From Acytostelium subglobosum LB1 (taxonomy: Eukaryota; Evosea; Eumycetozoa; Acytosteliales; Acytosteliaceae), in assembly GCF_000787575.1 (NCBI RefSeq), contig NW_012236519.1:578256-642255 (forward strand): 64,000 bases of DNA. Direction: 5' to 3'. The notes under the pieces were generated by a model. It worked only from the letters and a program-made list of their open reading frames with translations. It ran no database searches and had not been told where the DNA came from. The position numbers and the translations under genes are program-made. Shown piece after piece: positions 22,519-34,589 of the stretch (its first letter is position 1; every line of letters starts with the position of its first letter).

Positions 22519-24073
22519 TTACATTGTACTGAAGAATAGAGCACCAGCACGTTCGACATCTCCACCACATCGATTGAGTAGGTTCTCCGCTTGCACCTTG
22601 GTGGCACCGAGTGACATCAATGCGTTGATCTTCTCCTCAGAGTGTCCAGTGGACTGGGCAGCGGGTTTGGGTTGTGCAACAACAGTTGCAGCTGGTTTGT
22701 TGCTTGCGACTGGTGCTGGCGCTGCATTTGTCTGAGTTGGAGAGGTTGTTGTTGTCGTCGTTGGTGGATTGGCAGCCGCTCCAGCAGGGGGTGGAACGTA
22801 GTTCTCTGGTAGAGGGTCCTCCTTGTTGAGGATCTCGGTGAGATCCTTCTCGGCAAGGAATGGTACGTGCTCATCGCCAATCTCCAGAACATTGTTCTTC
22901 AGATTGACCATTGCTGTGTGTCGCTTGAGCTGGTCGAGGCCAAAGATGAACTCTGTGTCCTGGCCTGGGCTGTCAAGAATGGACAGCGAAATGGTGATGT
23001 GTGACTTGCCCAGCCTCAGTTTGGCAGCGTGCACTCTGCCGACGATCTTGGCCGTTCCGACACCCTTGGCAATGCCATGGAACCTCCTGTCGATCAGTCT
23101 GGACAATCCACATCGCTCGGCACACTTTAGAGTCATAATTGATTGTTGTGCGCCAGTGTCTACAAAGGCCTTGATTGGATGCTCGTTGATGGAGCAGTCG
23201 ATATAGAGCATAATGACACGGGCAAAGGCTTCTGGGGTGTACTCGATGGCATGCTCCATGTTATGCTCAATGTTTTGTTGTTGAATCGCTTCGTAGATCA
23301 ACTTTTGGCCCTCCTCATTGAATGGGTCGTTGGCGGCCTCCACCATCTTTCTTTGTTTCTCCATCTGCTCCAAGAAACTTTTGATCGTTGGTTCATCCTC
23401 CTCCAAAATGGCGTTGGCCAGTTGTTGATTTTGCTAATCAATTATTGATTGATTGAGTTAATACCTCTATCTCTATCTCTCTCTCACACACGAACGCTCC
23501 GTGTCACTGATACATACATTGAAGATAGCATCCAACTCTTCTGGATTATTCTTAAAGTGATTAATGAATTCTCTGGCATTTCCCCATTCTACATTATCAT
23601 GTTGATTAGATATTGAGAGTTAGTAAGTATGTCATTAATGAGTGCTAGATGTGTTCGGAAGTGGAAACATACTTGGAGCTGCTGCTTGTTGCTGTCTTGG
23701 TCTCTGTTGTTGTTGTTGTTGTTGTGGCTGTCTTTGAACTTGTTGTTGCTGTGGTGGAGGTCTCTTTGTCATGAACAACAGGTCACCATTCTTTACATTA
23801 TACTCTGCGATCTTCTTTGATCCAACCATCTCCTTTCCTTCATGAATAAGTATTTGATCCTTTACCAATATGTTTGTCTATTTAGTAGTTACTTGTTAAT
23901 GTAATATTCATTCATTGATTGATTAATTGATTGAATACACATACTTCAAACTCGATCACCTTTTGAAGTTGCTCCACTGTACCATTGAGATCGACTGGTA
24001 CAGGGATGAACTGTTCATTGTTCAATGCAATAGTGATCTCTGCATAATTTGAATCAGACATTGGTTCAGACAT
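22519..24073 (-). CDS. ddi1: DDI1-type shuttle protein with UBL, retropepsin-like protease and UBA domains
   Basis: Four exons (24073-23945, 23877-23673, 23588-23518, 23433-22519) give 439 aa. Residues 1-75 are a ubiquitin-like domain ([17 protein letters not shown] to [10 protein letters not shown]), then a Gln-rich linker. Residues about 190-320 are the DDI-type aspartic protease domain with the catalytic FVDTGAQQS and an intact retropepsin-like core. The C-terminal 40 residues are a UBA domain ([20 protein letters not shown]). DDI1 proteins deliver or cut highly ubiquitylated substrates at the proteasome. This is a normal host gene, full length and with all three domains, which is worth noting because some lineages lack the UBL or UBA. 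Confidence 0.95.
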
Positions 24074-24359
24074 GATGTTGTGAATGTAATTAATTATATA
24101 TTATTATATGAATATAGTAGTAATAGTAGTTGTAGTATTTATATATGTTATAACTTGAATGATAGATGAATGAATGAATGAAGATGAGATGGGCTGGAGT
24201 ACCAATCAACAAACTTGGAATGATGAAGTTCTCGAAAAGTTTAATTTCATCTTTGAAGTGAAGGAGAAAATATGGAATGATGCAAAGATACAACAATGAC
24301 TCATTGACTTGTCAAACATTGTCAATGACACGTCAATATAATATAATATTTGTATAACA

Positions 24360-25523
24360 TCATGTTATCTTTATCTTGAAGAAAGAATAGGTGATAGGTT
24401 TAACAGCAGATGAAGATGAGGTTGGTCTTGTTCTCTCTGTGAATACAATGGCAATACATTCATCAAAGCAACGAATGTGATATGTAACAGATCCAAGATA
24501 TAATGATGCTATCTGTGTTGGTAACAATGTGAGATGATAGGTCTCTACACAAGGACAATAGCAAAGTAATGAGTTGATATACACTCTCAAGTCTTTGGCA
24601 TGTATAATGTGCATAGTTAGATTCTGCAGACGTCTGATCTTGATGGTTGCGTTTGATTGTACAGACTGTAGCTGTCGTTTCAGATCAATTCGATTCTTGA
24701 TGATTGGTGTCTGGTATGATTGAACGATATACATCATCACTTCATACATCATCCTTTGTGAGTAGTCATAGGTTATCTGTGTGAGTGATGCAGGCCATTG
24801 ATCTTGTCGTAGCGTCTGTTGGAAACTGTTTCCAACGGCCAACGCGGTAAGGCTATCTGGCAATGTACCGGCTGTAATCATTACATTGAAATGTGACCCA
24901 AATGTAAGTGTGATTAACCTTGGAGGCAATGACCCTGGCTTGATCGGTTGATTGAACGATGTTCCAAAGGTCAACTCTGTAATGGACTCTGGCAATGATC
25001 CGATGGCAATTGAACGATTAAAGCTGTTACCAAAGGTAAGTGATTGAAGTCCGTTTGGTAAAATACCAGTTATTATTGATTGATTATAGTCTCGACCAAA
25101 TGTGATCTTGATCAATGATTCAGGTAGAACTCCATTAGTCAACACCTGGTTGAACTGAGCACCAAAGGTCAGTTGTTGAAGGGTGGACTGTAGACTACCA
25201 ATAGACAAAGATGAGTTGAACTCATCATCCAAAGTCATAATGATCGGAGTTACATTTGTTGTACTTGTAGAGATGGAATATGTATAAATGAAAGGTATAT
25301 GATAATGATGTGATTGTGATTGAGATGGTATCCAATGTTGAACGATCAAAGAGTAGTACTTCTTACAAGACAGTGCCAGACAAAGTATATCTATTGAAAC
25401 AAGATTACTTATAATATCATTAATGATATAGTTCTGAAGTGACTCCATCTTCCACATATTTCTATATTTGATCATGGTTGTGATCTGTTTGTGCGTTGGG
25501 TGGTAATCCCAACAACTTGTCAC
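24360..25523 (-). CDS. FNIP-repeat protein
   Basis: Single exon, 387 aa. The N-terminus (LQNYIINDIISNLVSIDILC, LALSCKKYYSLI) resembles a degenerate F-box. Residues about 100-265 hold roughly seven FNIP repeats of about 22 residues, for example LTFGNSFNRSIAIGSLPESI and LTFGTSFNQPIKPGSLPPRL. FNIP repeats are almost a hallmark of dictyostelids and related amoebae; their role is thought to be ligand or substrate binding. The C-terminal 120 residues are non-repeating (NRIDLKRQLQSVQSNATIKI). The start at 25523 could instead be a downstream Met near residue 27. Confidence 0.85.
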   Translation of the reverse strand: MTSCWDYHPTHKQITTMIKYRNMWKMESLQNYIINDIISNLVSIDILCLALSCKKYYSLIVQHWIPSQSQSHHYHIPFIYTYSISTSTTNVTPIIMTLDDEFNSSLSIGSLQSTLQQLTFGAQFNQVLTNGVLPESLIKITFGRDYNQSIITGILPNGLQSLTFGNSFNRSIAIGSLPESITELTFGTSFNQPIKPGSLPPRLITLTFGSHFNVMITAGTLPDSLTALAVGNSFQQTLRQDQWPASLTQITYDYSQRMMYEVMMYIVQSYQTPIIKNRIDLKRQLQSVQSNATIKIRRLQNLTMHIIHAKDLRVYINSLLCYCPCVETYHLTLLPTQIASLYLGSVTYHIRCFDECIAIVFTERTRPTSSSSAVKPITYSFFKIKIT

Positions 25524-26894
25524 ACTTCACTCCATAATTCATTCTTTCATTCATTCATCATCATTCATTAATTCACCAAGTACAACTATTTATTATTACT
25601 TGTATACAAGTACTATTACAAGATAATTGAAGTTATTGTAGACATTAAGAGACATTCACTGGACCATCGTTCCCGCTGTTTGACACAGGTTTGACAAGTA
25701 AGTTACTTACTAGGGTTACCCTCAAAGTGGGAGTGACTGTTGGGTCGCCGACTACCAACTCTAGATTGTTTGTGTTGTTTAGGTCTGACACACTTCTCAA
25801 CTCCCCATCGATTGAAGGATGTTTAGTTGTGATGGGTCATGGGAAACTAATGATCCATCATGTTTGACAGATTGATCTGCCATCCGCAAGAGAAAGTAGG
25901 TACGACAAGCTAATGGATGTCAATTTACATGCATGACACCTAATTTTGGATGCCATTTCGAAACATGAATGTCAAAGACCCCACGATCGGAATCCGATCT
26001 GGATCAACAACGGCTGAAATGCATGACATTAGTTTGGCATCAAAGGGCACCAAAGGGGCGATATTTTAATCAAAACTCATGAATTATTGGGCCATAGAAC
26101 AGAGTCGTTCGTATCAATTATGTTCCAATTGATACTACAACATTCAAGAAAGTGCCCCTTCAACATGGCTTGGGACCTAATTCTCTTAAACAAATCAATC
26201 AAAACCACCGAAGATAATAGAGGCCTCGACCATGCTCAACCGTCCGTGTACAGATTAATATCCACCACTCGGATCATTCATGAAGTTGTATTTGGGGGTC
26301 TGTGGGCATTGGTTGTTATCAAGAGAAGACCTTGGCGCTACATGTACATGTTTACAAAGGTTGTTTGGTACCAAACATACAACAACCCCCTCAAATATCA
26401 ACATGTTCATCTGATTGACCATCGAAGTCACCAGACCATACGGATGTTATCCCCGATCCAAACAGCTACCTTCCATTGGAGAGAGAATAATGGTGTGGCG
26501 GTACTCGTGCGAGGGTACCCCAAAACATACTTCCTCCTGTCGATGGGGAACTGGTGGTGTCCGATTGCTTGGGCGATGGCAATGACCAGCGTCAGCAATA
26601 ACATGAGTATGTATGTGTCGTTGCGACACACTTGAAAATATCCAATCCAGCAAATGAGGTTGAGGGTGCAGTGCACAGAGGGAAGCACAAGGGAATCGAT
26701 TGGCGCGGTTCTAAAGAGAGTGATCTCTCTTGTGGACCACACGTCGTCGACCAAGATTGGGACAGCATGTGGCAGTGATGGATGGCGATTGGTACATTGT
26801 CAATGATCATCCTGTCCAAGTAATCATTTCCACATCTTGTTAAATTATTTGTACAACATATAATCAATTATAACAACACTATACATTTCCAACA
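25524..26894. other. 1.4-kb gene-poor region upstream of the surface-protein gene
   Basis: No supported gene. A 182-codon plus-strand frame at 26087-26635 and overlapping minus-strand frames (26428-26867) are open, but their composition (many Trp/Met/His, no domain or repeat) is not convincing. The last part is probably the promoter of the gene at 26895; a sequence at about 26846-26876 (ATTATTTGTACAACATATAA and following) recurs at 47272-47302. Confidence 0.4.
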
Positions 26895-29800
26895 ATGATT
26901 AATAATTATAATAAGTTAATTGTTGGACTTTTTTTGGTGCTCTGTGTCGTAGGTTCGACACAGGCTCAGAATCGAGTTAAAAACCCAACCAACAACCATT
27001 ACTACCAATGGGTCTCCCTCTCAGGAACTGCTGCCTCCTCGTACGCTAACGCGTTGACAGCAATTTCGAACATTGCCGCTGCCCCCGGAGGATTAAAGCC
27101 GTATGTATCAATTATTTAACTTAATTTATTGTTGACGTCCTGTCATCACCCTTCATCATCTCTGTGTAGACACACTCTCGCGAGGGGTGAAGTGTGGCAA
27201 CACCAACATCACATAGTCATAACAATTAATCTGACAACCTGTCACCCTATCCAAACCAAACAATAATCAGATATTTGGCCGTCATCGACTCACCAGAGGA
27301 GCTAGCTTTCCTCCAGACTCAGACCGACATCACTTCAATTATTAGTGGTTCCTACTACTTCTATGTCTCTGGTCAGAGAACTGGCGATATGTACTCCTAC
27401 ACCTCCGGTATCGAGAATACTCAACCAATCTACCAACACTCGATCGGTCGTTGTTTCACCATTTGCCAATGGGCAACCAACTTCCCCACCGGCACCCCTG
27501 GTAACACCTATCTTGCCTTTACCTTCTCAGGTGGCAAGTTGTTCCAACAGAACCAGCCTTGGACCACTGGCCAGTACTACCTGGTTGAGTGGGGTGGCCT
27601 TGCCGAGCCATACCTACCACCACCCACAACCGCAGGTGGTCAAGTCATAGTCAAGAACATAGTCAAGAATGAGGCTGGCGCATCTTGGAACATGGCCAAC
27701 ATTGTGATCACTGTGAGCGACGGTACCATCACCTACACCCCCAACATTATCACCAGAGGCACCGATACCATTACCATTGATCTCCAGCCAGGCTACAAGA
27801 GGTTCAGTCTCAAGCTTGATGATGGCACTACTCGTGGACCATTCACCAACCAATACGTCCACTTCCAGCGTAAGTCAACCATCAGCCCATCATCTGTCAT
27901 GTCAAACAAAACAATCTCTAACTCATTTGTACTACTATATAGTGCCATACATTCAAACTCTTTATGCTAGAGCCTTCGCTGCTGGTAGCCCGATTACTAT
28001 TACCGGAGGCAACTTTGGTGTGAACACCACTGGTCTCTCCATCAATGCCGGTGGTGGCTTGTGTGTGTCTCCTGCCATCATTGAGGACTACACCACTGTT
28101 ATTTGCAACCTCGGTGCTAGTGTTGCCATCAACGGAAACACCCAGTCTTTGTTGCCAATCTACATTACCTACGATGCCAACAACTTCGTATACACTCACA
28201 GGAACAACATCCCATTCTGTAAGTAACCATCATTATAGGTTGGAGAGAGAGATGAGTCTGTAGTTACTAATTACACCTTCATATCATTCAGACGACTTTA
28301 ACACAATGACCGTCATCCGTGCCTGTGTTGATTGTCAAGGAGTTTATGGTGATGTCAGAGCCATGATCTCAGGAGCCCCAGTTCTTGATTACAATACCCC
28401 TTACCAAGGTACCGTAGTCAATAGTTTACAGTCTGACACTATTGTCAAGACCTACAACCTGGGAAGCAACAAGTTGTGTGAGGGTCTGGACTGTTCTGGA
28501 ACTTCATCCATCCCCATCAAAGATTTGGGTGGTCCCCTTAACAATGTTGTTGGTTTCTCATCTTTCACAAACTGTCTCCCAAGTGTAATCTATTGCAATG
28601 GAGCCTCCGGTTTCTCCACCAGTACCTGGTACATCCTATTTGGTCAGGAGACTGGTACTGGAAAGCTCTACAACCTGCTCGGACAGACCTCTACAGTCAA
28701 TGAGTTTGCCTTCTATGGAGGTTACCAACCAACTGCCCCAGCCGCAACCACCGCTTTGGTTGACACCGCCGGTGGTGCAATCACCTACACCGTCGGTACT
28801 ACCGCTGGATTCAAGTTCTCGAGCCGTTCCTTCACCTTCCGTGGTACCACCTACTCCTTCCCCAACATCAAGCTGGCCGCCCAGAACACACTTACCCTCA
28901 ACATCCCAGAGGGTACCGGCACCGGTTACCTCGTTGGTGTCTCCATCGAGTCAAAGACATTCGCCAACACCATCACCGTCTCATACAACAAGCCAACAAT
29001 CACATCCATCAACCCAAGAATCACCTCCATTGATGCCCAGGTCGTCATCAACGGTAACAACTTTGGTCCAACAATTGTCGGAGTTGTCGTCACTATCACT
29101 CTCGGAGCCACCACCAAGACTGTCAGCTGCACCATGCAAACCAAGCACACCGCCCTCGCATGCACACTCCCAGGAGGCTTTGGTTCCCAGACGGTTACTG
29201 TCACCGTCGGTGGTCAGTCAGGCACCTACACCTACGCTTACCAAGCCCCAGTCATTACCAACGTCGACCAGGTCGGTACCACCATCAATGTCTATGGTAC
29301 TACCCTTGGTTTGACCATGGCAGCCGTTGTCTGTACCCCAACCTTAACCTCCCCATCGTTCACCACCAATGCCGACCCACAGATTTACTCTGGTTCATCT
29401 GACGGCACCACCAGGAATGGTCCAGTTACCCTGACCATCTCTGGCACCCCCACCAACGCCTTCCAATACAATTACAAGCCAATCGTCGACTCTACAGCTG
29501 GCCTCAAGACTGGCGCCTCATCCCTCATCACCTTGAGCGGTAAATTCCTCAGTGTCACCCGTGCTAGCAACGCCGCAGCTACCGTCAGTGTTGTTATTGA
29601 TGGAGTCACCCCATGTACCACTCCAGCAAACCCCACCAACGGCCTCAAGCTCACATGTACTGCCCCAGCACTTACCGGCTCACACACTATCGAGGTTACC
29701 ATTGATGGAAAGACCTCTGTTAGCGCAAGCCTTGTCGCCCCAGCCCCAACCGTAGTCAGCTACACCCAGTCCTTGACCACCCTTGTCATCACCGGTACCA

Positions 29801-32800
29801 ACTTTGGAACCAGCACCTCTGGCGTCTCGATCCTTGTCGGTGGCATCTCCTTCAACCCCACTTCAGTCTCTGATAACACAATCACCGCCACCATCCCAGA
29901 CACTCTCCGCAACGGTCCACTCTCTGTTACAGTAGGTGGTCAGCCATCGACGGGCACCGTCAACTTGGCCATCGCCCCAGCCCCCATTTCCACCACTCCA
30001 GTGCCCACCGATGGCGGCCCCTTGGTCATCACTGGAAAGTACATGAACAAGTATGACTACCAGTCCAACCAGCTCACTGTCACCGTTACTCTCGGTACCA
30101 ACACACCTTGCACCGGTGCTTCCGTCACCACTGACTATACCCAAGTTACCTGTACCGCCCCACCAGGCATTGGTATAAACATCCCAGTCACGGTTACCAT
30201 CGGCACCCAACCCTCGAGCAACCCAATGGGCTACAGCTACCTCGCTCCCTCAATCATCGACATTGTCCAGAGCCACTCTCTACCAGAGATCACCATCACC
30301 GGAGCCAACTTTGGTCAGTCCACTAGCACCATCGGTATCTCATTCTCTGGCGTCAACAACATCCCCGTATCAAAGTTCGTCGCCCAGTACACCTCCTTCG
30401 TTGTCCCCATCCCAACTACATCAAGAAGTGACAAGGTTACCGTGACCGTCGGCACCCAGACTGCCCTTCAGTACCTCGCCCTCAGACCAATCATTGCTTC
30501 AGTCGGAAGTCCCGCCACCCAGGGAAGCTCCATCACCATCACAGGTACCTTCCTCCAGAAGGTCACCTACTCTGGTGCCGCCACCAACGTCGTCGTTTCT
30601 GTTGACAACAGCCTGAGCTGCGATCTCCCAACCTTCCCAGGTACTGACGGAAGCGCCCTGGTCTGCAATGCCCCAGCTGGAACTGGTCCCACCCACACCG
30701 CCGTCGTGAGCATTGACAACACCGCATCTGACTCTCATGCCTTTACCTACCAACCCCCACTCATCAACAACATCGATCAAACCGACCAAGTCGCCACGTT
30801 CACTGGTGCCAACTTTGGATCCGCTGCAGTCACCGCCGTCGTCAACTTTGGTGATGGCCTCACCGCCACCCCATCATCGATTGTCGACTCAGTGCTCAGC
30901 CTCAACATCCCATTGGCTGCCAGGAACGGACCATTCTCAGTTGTCGTCGACACCCTGCCATCCAACAACTTTGACTATGCCATCACCCCTGTGATCACCG
31001 ACGTCACATCGGCACCAATCACTGGAGGAAAGATCACCATCTCTGGATACTACCTCAACAACATGCGTCAGAACAACACTGCCACCTCGTGGTCGGCTTC
31101 CCTCCTGCCATCAACCTCCTGCAATGGTCTCTTCAAGGAGGCTGATGACACTCTGTCACATCTGTCATGTACCCTCCCATCCGGCAGTGGCACTCACACT
31201 CTGAGCCTGACCATCGATGGTAAGACTGTCACCAAGTCCTTTGTCTACGGTCTCCCAGTCATTAGCACAGCCGAGGTTGATGCCAACAACAAGATCAACA
31301 TCACCGGTGACAACTTGTTCGCTCAGGGCGTCAACACAACCGTCCTCTTTGGATCATCCCTCATTGCCAGCCCATCCTTCTCCGGCGCCTCGATCATCTT
31401 TGACGCTCCAGCTGGTGCTCTTAACGACTATGTTACCATCTTTATTGATGGCGCTCCAGTCAAGACCGCATCCCCTGTCAACTTGTACCCCATCCTTGCC
31501 TCGGCCTCCCCATCCACAACCGCTGGTTCTGCCATCGTTCTTAGTGGAAGCTTCTTGAACTCATATGACGCTGCCAATGCCCAAACCACCCTCACCGTCG
31601 TCATCAACGGCCAGCCATGCCAGGTCACCGCCGACACTGAGACAACCTCAAAGCAAGTCGTCGCCCCAGCCGGCGTTGGCTCAGCCCTTACTGTCACCAT
31701 CACAGTCAATGGCCTCTCATCCAGTATCAACACCTTTGCCTACTTGCCACCAACCATCTCCAACATCTTCCAGTCGGGTAACTCCATCTCTGTTGTCGGT
31801 ACCAACTTTGGTTCCTCCAAGGACACTCTCAACGCTCCAACCGGCATGACCACCACTGATGTTGGCGAGATCTACGCCACCTTCACCCTGCCAACCTTCT
31901 ACAGAAGCGGTGATATCACCATCACTGTCGGCGGCCAGACTGCCAGCCACTCTTTCATCATCACCCCCATTATCACTAGCTTCGTTGCCACCTACGCTGA
32001 CGGCGGAGATGTTGTCATCACTGGATCATACCTCAACGGTCAATGGGAGAAACGGTACCTCCACCGTCGCCTCTGTTGACATTGGCGGCACCAACTGCCA
32101 GACCAAGGATCTGACCGGCACCACCCTCACCTGCACCATCGGCTCATCCGTCGTCTACAACGGCAACCTCGCTGTGACCATCGACGGCCAGTCAGTCACC
32201 GCCTCCTCACTCTACACCTCACTCCCCGCCATTGTCACCGCCGCCACTTCAGTCACAACCGCCGGTGGTGTTGTCACCATTACTGGATCGCACTTTGTTG
32301 GCCCAGTCACCGTCACTATCGACTCACTCGCCTGTGACGGCCCAGCTGTCACTGGAACCACCATGATCACCTGTGACTTGGCTGCCAGCAGCACCACTGT
32401 CGCCTCTGGCTTCCAGTCCGCCCTCGCTGTCGTCGTTGCCAACGGCCAGATCTCTAGCACCGCCAACGTGTTCCTCTACAACAGATACAACTGTGCTGGA
32501 CAATGTGGTTCTGGTACCTGCCAGGACGGATACTGTGTCTGCCCAACTGGTTCCTCTGGCGCTCAGTGTGAGGTCCCCGTCAACACCAACTCCGACCCAG
32601 CTGTTGCCCCATCCCAAGTTTCATTCCCAATCGCTAGCCCAGTCTTGGTCACCTTTAGCTCCCAGATTGCCTACATTGAGGAGTACGACACTGATGCCAG
32701 CCAGGTCCACTCGACTGTCACCGTCATTGGCGCCCAATGGACAGAGTCCTCCCCAAGCACCTACACCGCCACCATCAGCGGTGTCAACGTCACCATCCGT

Positions 32801-33649
32801 ACCGACTACTTCCACGCCGACACCAACGTTCCATTCGCCGGTGAGGTTATCCCAGTTCCAAAGGGTGCCGTCAAGCACACTGTCAGCGTCTCTGGATGGA
32901 CCTTTGCCTCTGCTCAGAACACTTTGAGAATCGTCTACTTGTCCCAAGCACCAGCCACCTTTGCCTACAACTGCTCAACTGCCTCCACCTCAATCACCAC
33001 TTTGAGCAACGTCAACATGCCCGCCACCTTCATCATCGACTCCCCAGCCGGATTGATGTTGGCTCGCTTCTCTGATCGTGCCTTTACCAACGGTCAGTTG
33101 TCCCAAGTTCGCGTGTTCCAGGACCAGGCTCCAGTAGTCGACGGTACCACCATCTCGAGATACGTCATTGAGGTGCCATCATTCACCAAAACCCTCGAGT
33201 TTGATCCAACCTTTGTTGCCTACACCAAGCCAGACATCATCGTCAACCCTACTTGTGGCACTACCTCGACTACCTCCACTACCGGTGTCGACCCAACTAC
33301 CTCTACTTCCACCACTGGCGTCGATCCAACTACTACTACCTCCACCACTGGCGTCGACCCAACCACCACCTCGACCACATCTGCCAACCCAACTACCACC
33401 TCGACCACTTCTGCTAACCCAACTACATCCACCTCGACAACTTCTGCCAACCCAACTACATCCACCACGACATCGACTACAGCCAACCCAACTACCACCA
33501 CAACTACCACAACTACTACTGATAGTCCAACTACCTCTACCACCTCGACCACCACCCTTTCGACCACCACTGGACTCAGTGCTTCATTCAAGTTAGCACC
33601 ATCAGTGGTCCTTGCCCTGCTTTGCCTTTTCCCATTGCTCCTTCTTTAA
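26895..33649 (+). CDS. giant IPT/TIG-repeat surface protein with lectin-like start, EGF module and GPI-type tail
   Basis: Exons 26895-27100, 27271-27869, 27943-28218 and 28292-33649 would give about 2145 aa. A signal peptide (LIVGLFLVLCVVGSTQA) is followed by a C-type-lectin-like region (YANALTAISN to YLAVIDSPEELAFLQTQ, TGQYYLVEWGG), a long array of about 80-residue IPT/TIG repeats (units such as ITGANFGQSTSTIGISFSG), one EGF-like module (six Cys, about 32490-32575), a beta-rich domain like that after the EGF module in dictyostelid ComC-type proteins, a Thr/Ser stalk, and a hydrophobic end (LAPSVVLALLCLFPLLLL) typical of GPI addition. Near 32035-32055 the frame shifts by one base inside an IPT repeat, with no intron signal; the total length is one base over a multiple of three. 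Either an assembly error or recent decay. Likely cell adhesion or recognition. Confidence 0.8.
33270..33580 (+). repeat. Thr/Ser stalk repeat
   Basis: Repeated TTSTSTTGVDPTT and TTSANPTT units near the C-terminus of the IPT/TIG protein, encoded by ACC/ACT/TCG triplets. It probably forms an O-glycosylated stalk holding the protein off the membrane. Confidence 0.8.
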
Positions 33650-33735
33650 GAGTCACCAATGACTTTGACTTACTCATCACCTATGATACTATCATAGTTT
33701 CATCATCATTAAAGGATTACTAAGTAATACCTTCC

Positions 33736-33741
33736 AATAAA
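33736..33741 (+). promoter_or_regulatory. polyadenylation signal AATAAA
   Basis: AATAAA about 87 bases after the stop codon of the IPT/TIG protein gene. Confidence 0.5.
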
Positions 33742-33831
33742 GAAATAATATTAATCATTCAAGTATCCAGAGGTCTAGAAAGGCCATTTCGTTTTTATCA
33801 TCATTGGGTAGGAGAGGATCACAAAGCAGGT

Positions 33832-34589
33832 ATGGAGATAAAGTTACATGTAGAGATCATCTCCCAAATACTCAAGGAGGCGTGGAATCACTCGACGGCC
33901 GCACATAGATCGACATCATTAGTAGGTTGGCCCGACTTTAGATGGGCACTGTCTCTCGGTATCAACAAGCGAGCATTCAATCAGGTAAGATGCATGAACA
34001 CAGGTCTGGTGCTCCGAGGCAATGACGGCTTGCAAAGCCTCATTAACTACCTGCTTGATGATCGTCACCTATCACCGTTCTCTCTGCTGCCGACCTCCCT
34101 CACGCACCTGAAGATAATTGGTCTGGACTGGAGGAACAGCGCCACCGATGCCAATCAGATCCTCCGCTCGGACGACCCCGTCGGCTATGTCCTTCTGCAT
34201 GAGAGATTTCAAATGATGGTCAAAGATGCTGGCTCACTCGTTGCCTGCAGGCTCTGCCATCCAATGCTCGCAGTGCTCCTTACAAGATTGGCTGTCATTC
34301 ACTTAACGAGCTTGAGATATGCATGGGCGACAACATTCAAGAAGATGTCATGGACAGGCTCCCCTCGCAAGAGTTTGGGACGATGTTCCCTCTGCATCGC
34401 TTAACTGCTCGTTTCAATGGCAATGTTGACATCATTCCCTATGTCTTTGGTAGCCACGCATTTGACAAGATCACATCACTTGATAACAAATGTGGAATGA
34501 TGAAGGAGTTAAAGAAGTGGCACGGTGTAACAATCAACAGCAGCAGTAGCAGTGACAATTGTGGAAGCACCAGCACACTCGCTTGGTAA
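33832..34589 (+). pseudogene. broken LRR/F-box-like host gene
   Basis: The ATG at 33832 begins MEIKLHVEIISQILKEAWNH and runs as a leucine-rich reading (LLPTSLTHLKIIGLDWRNSA). Near 34225-34240 the protein-like reading moves to another frame (LTRCLQALPSNARSAPYK, LNELEICMGDNIQEDVMDRL) and ends at 34589. There is no splice signal at the switch. The N-terminus has the look of dictyostelid F-box/LRR family members, but repeats are few, so the gene is short (about 250 codons) and probably both truncated and frameshifted. An assembly error cannot be excluded. Confidence 0.5.

Noticed and set aside
22700-23400. Retropepsin-like protease domain as a possible retroelement
   Set aside because: It is the normal protease domain of host DDI1, flanked by UBL and UBA domains in an intact, spliced gene; there is no reverse transcriptase, integrase or terminal repeat nearby.
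26087-26635. A 182-codon plus-strand frame
   Set aside because: No domain, odd Trp/Met/His-rich composition, overlapping open frames on the other strand and no splice or promoter context.
33220-33591. A 123-codon Val-rich minus-strand frame
   Set aside because: Antisense of the Thr/Ser stalk repeat of the IPT/TIG protein.
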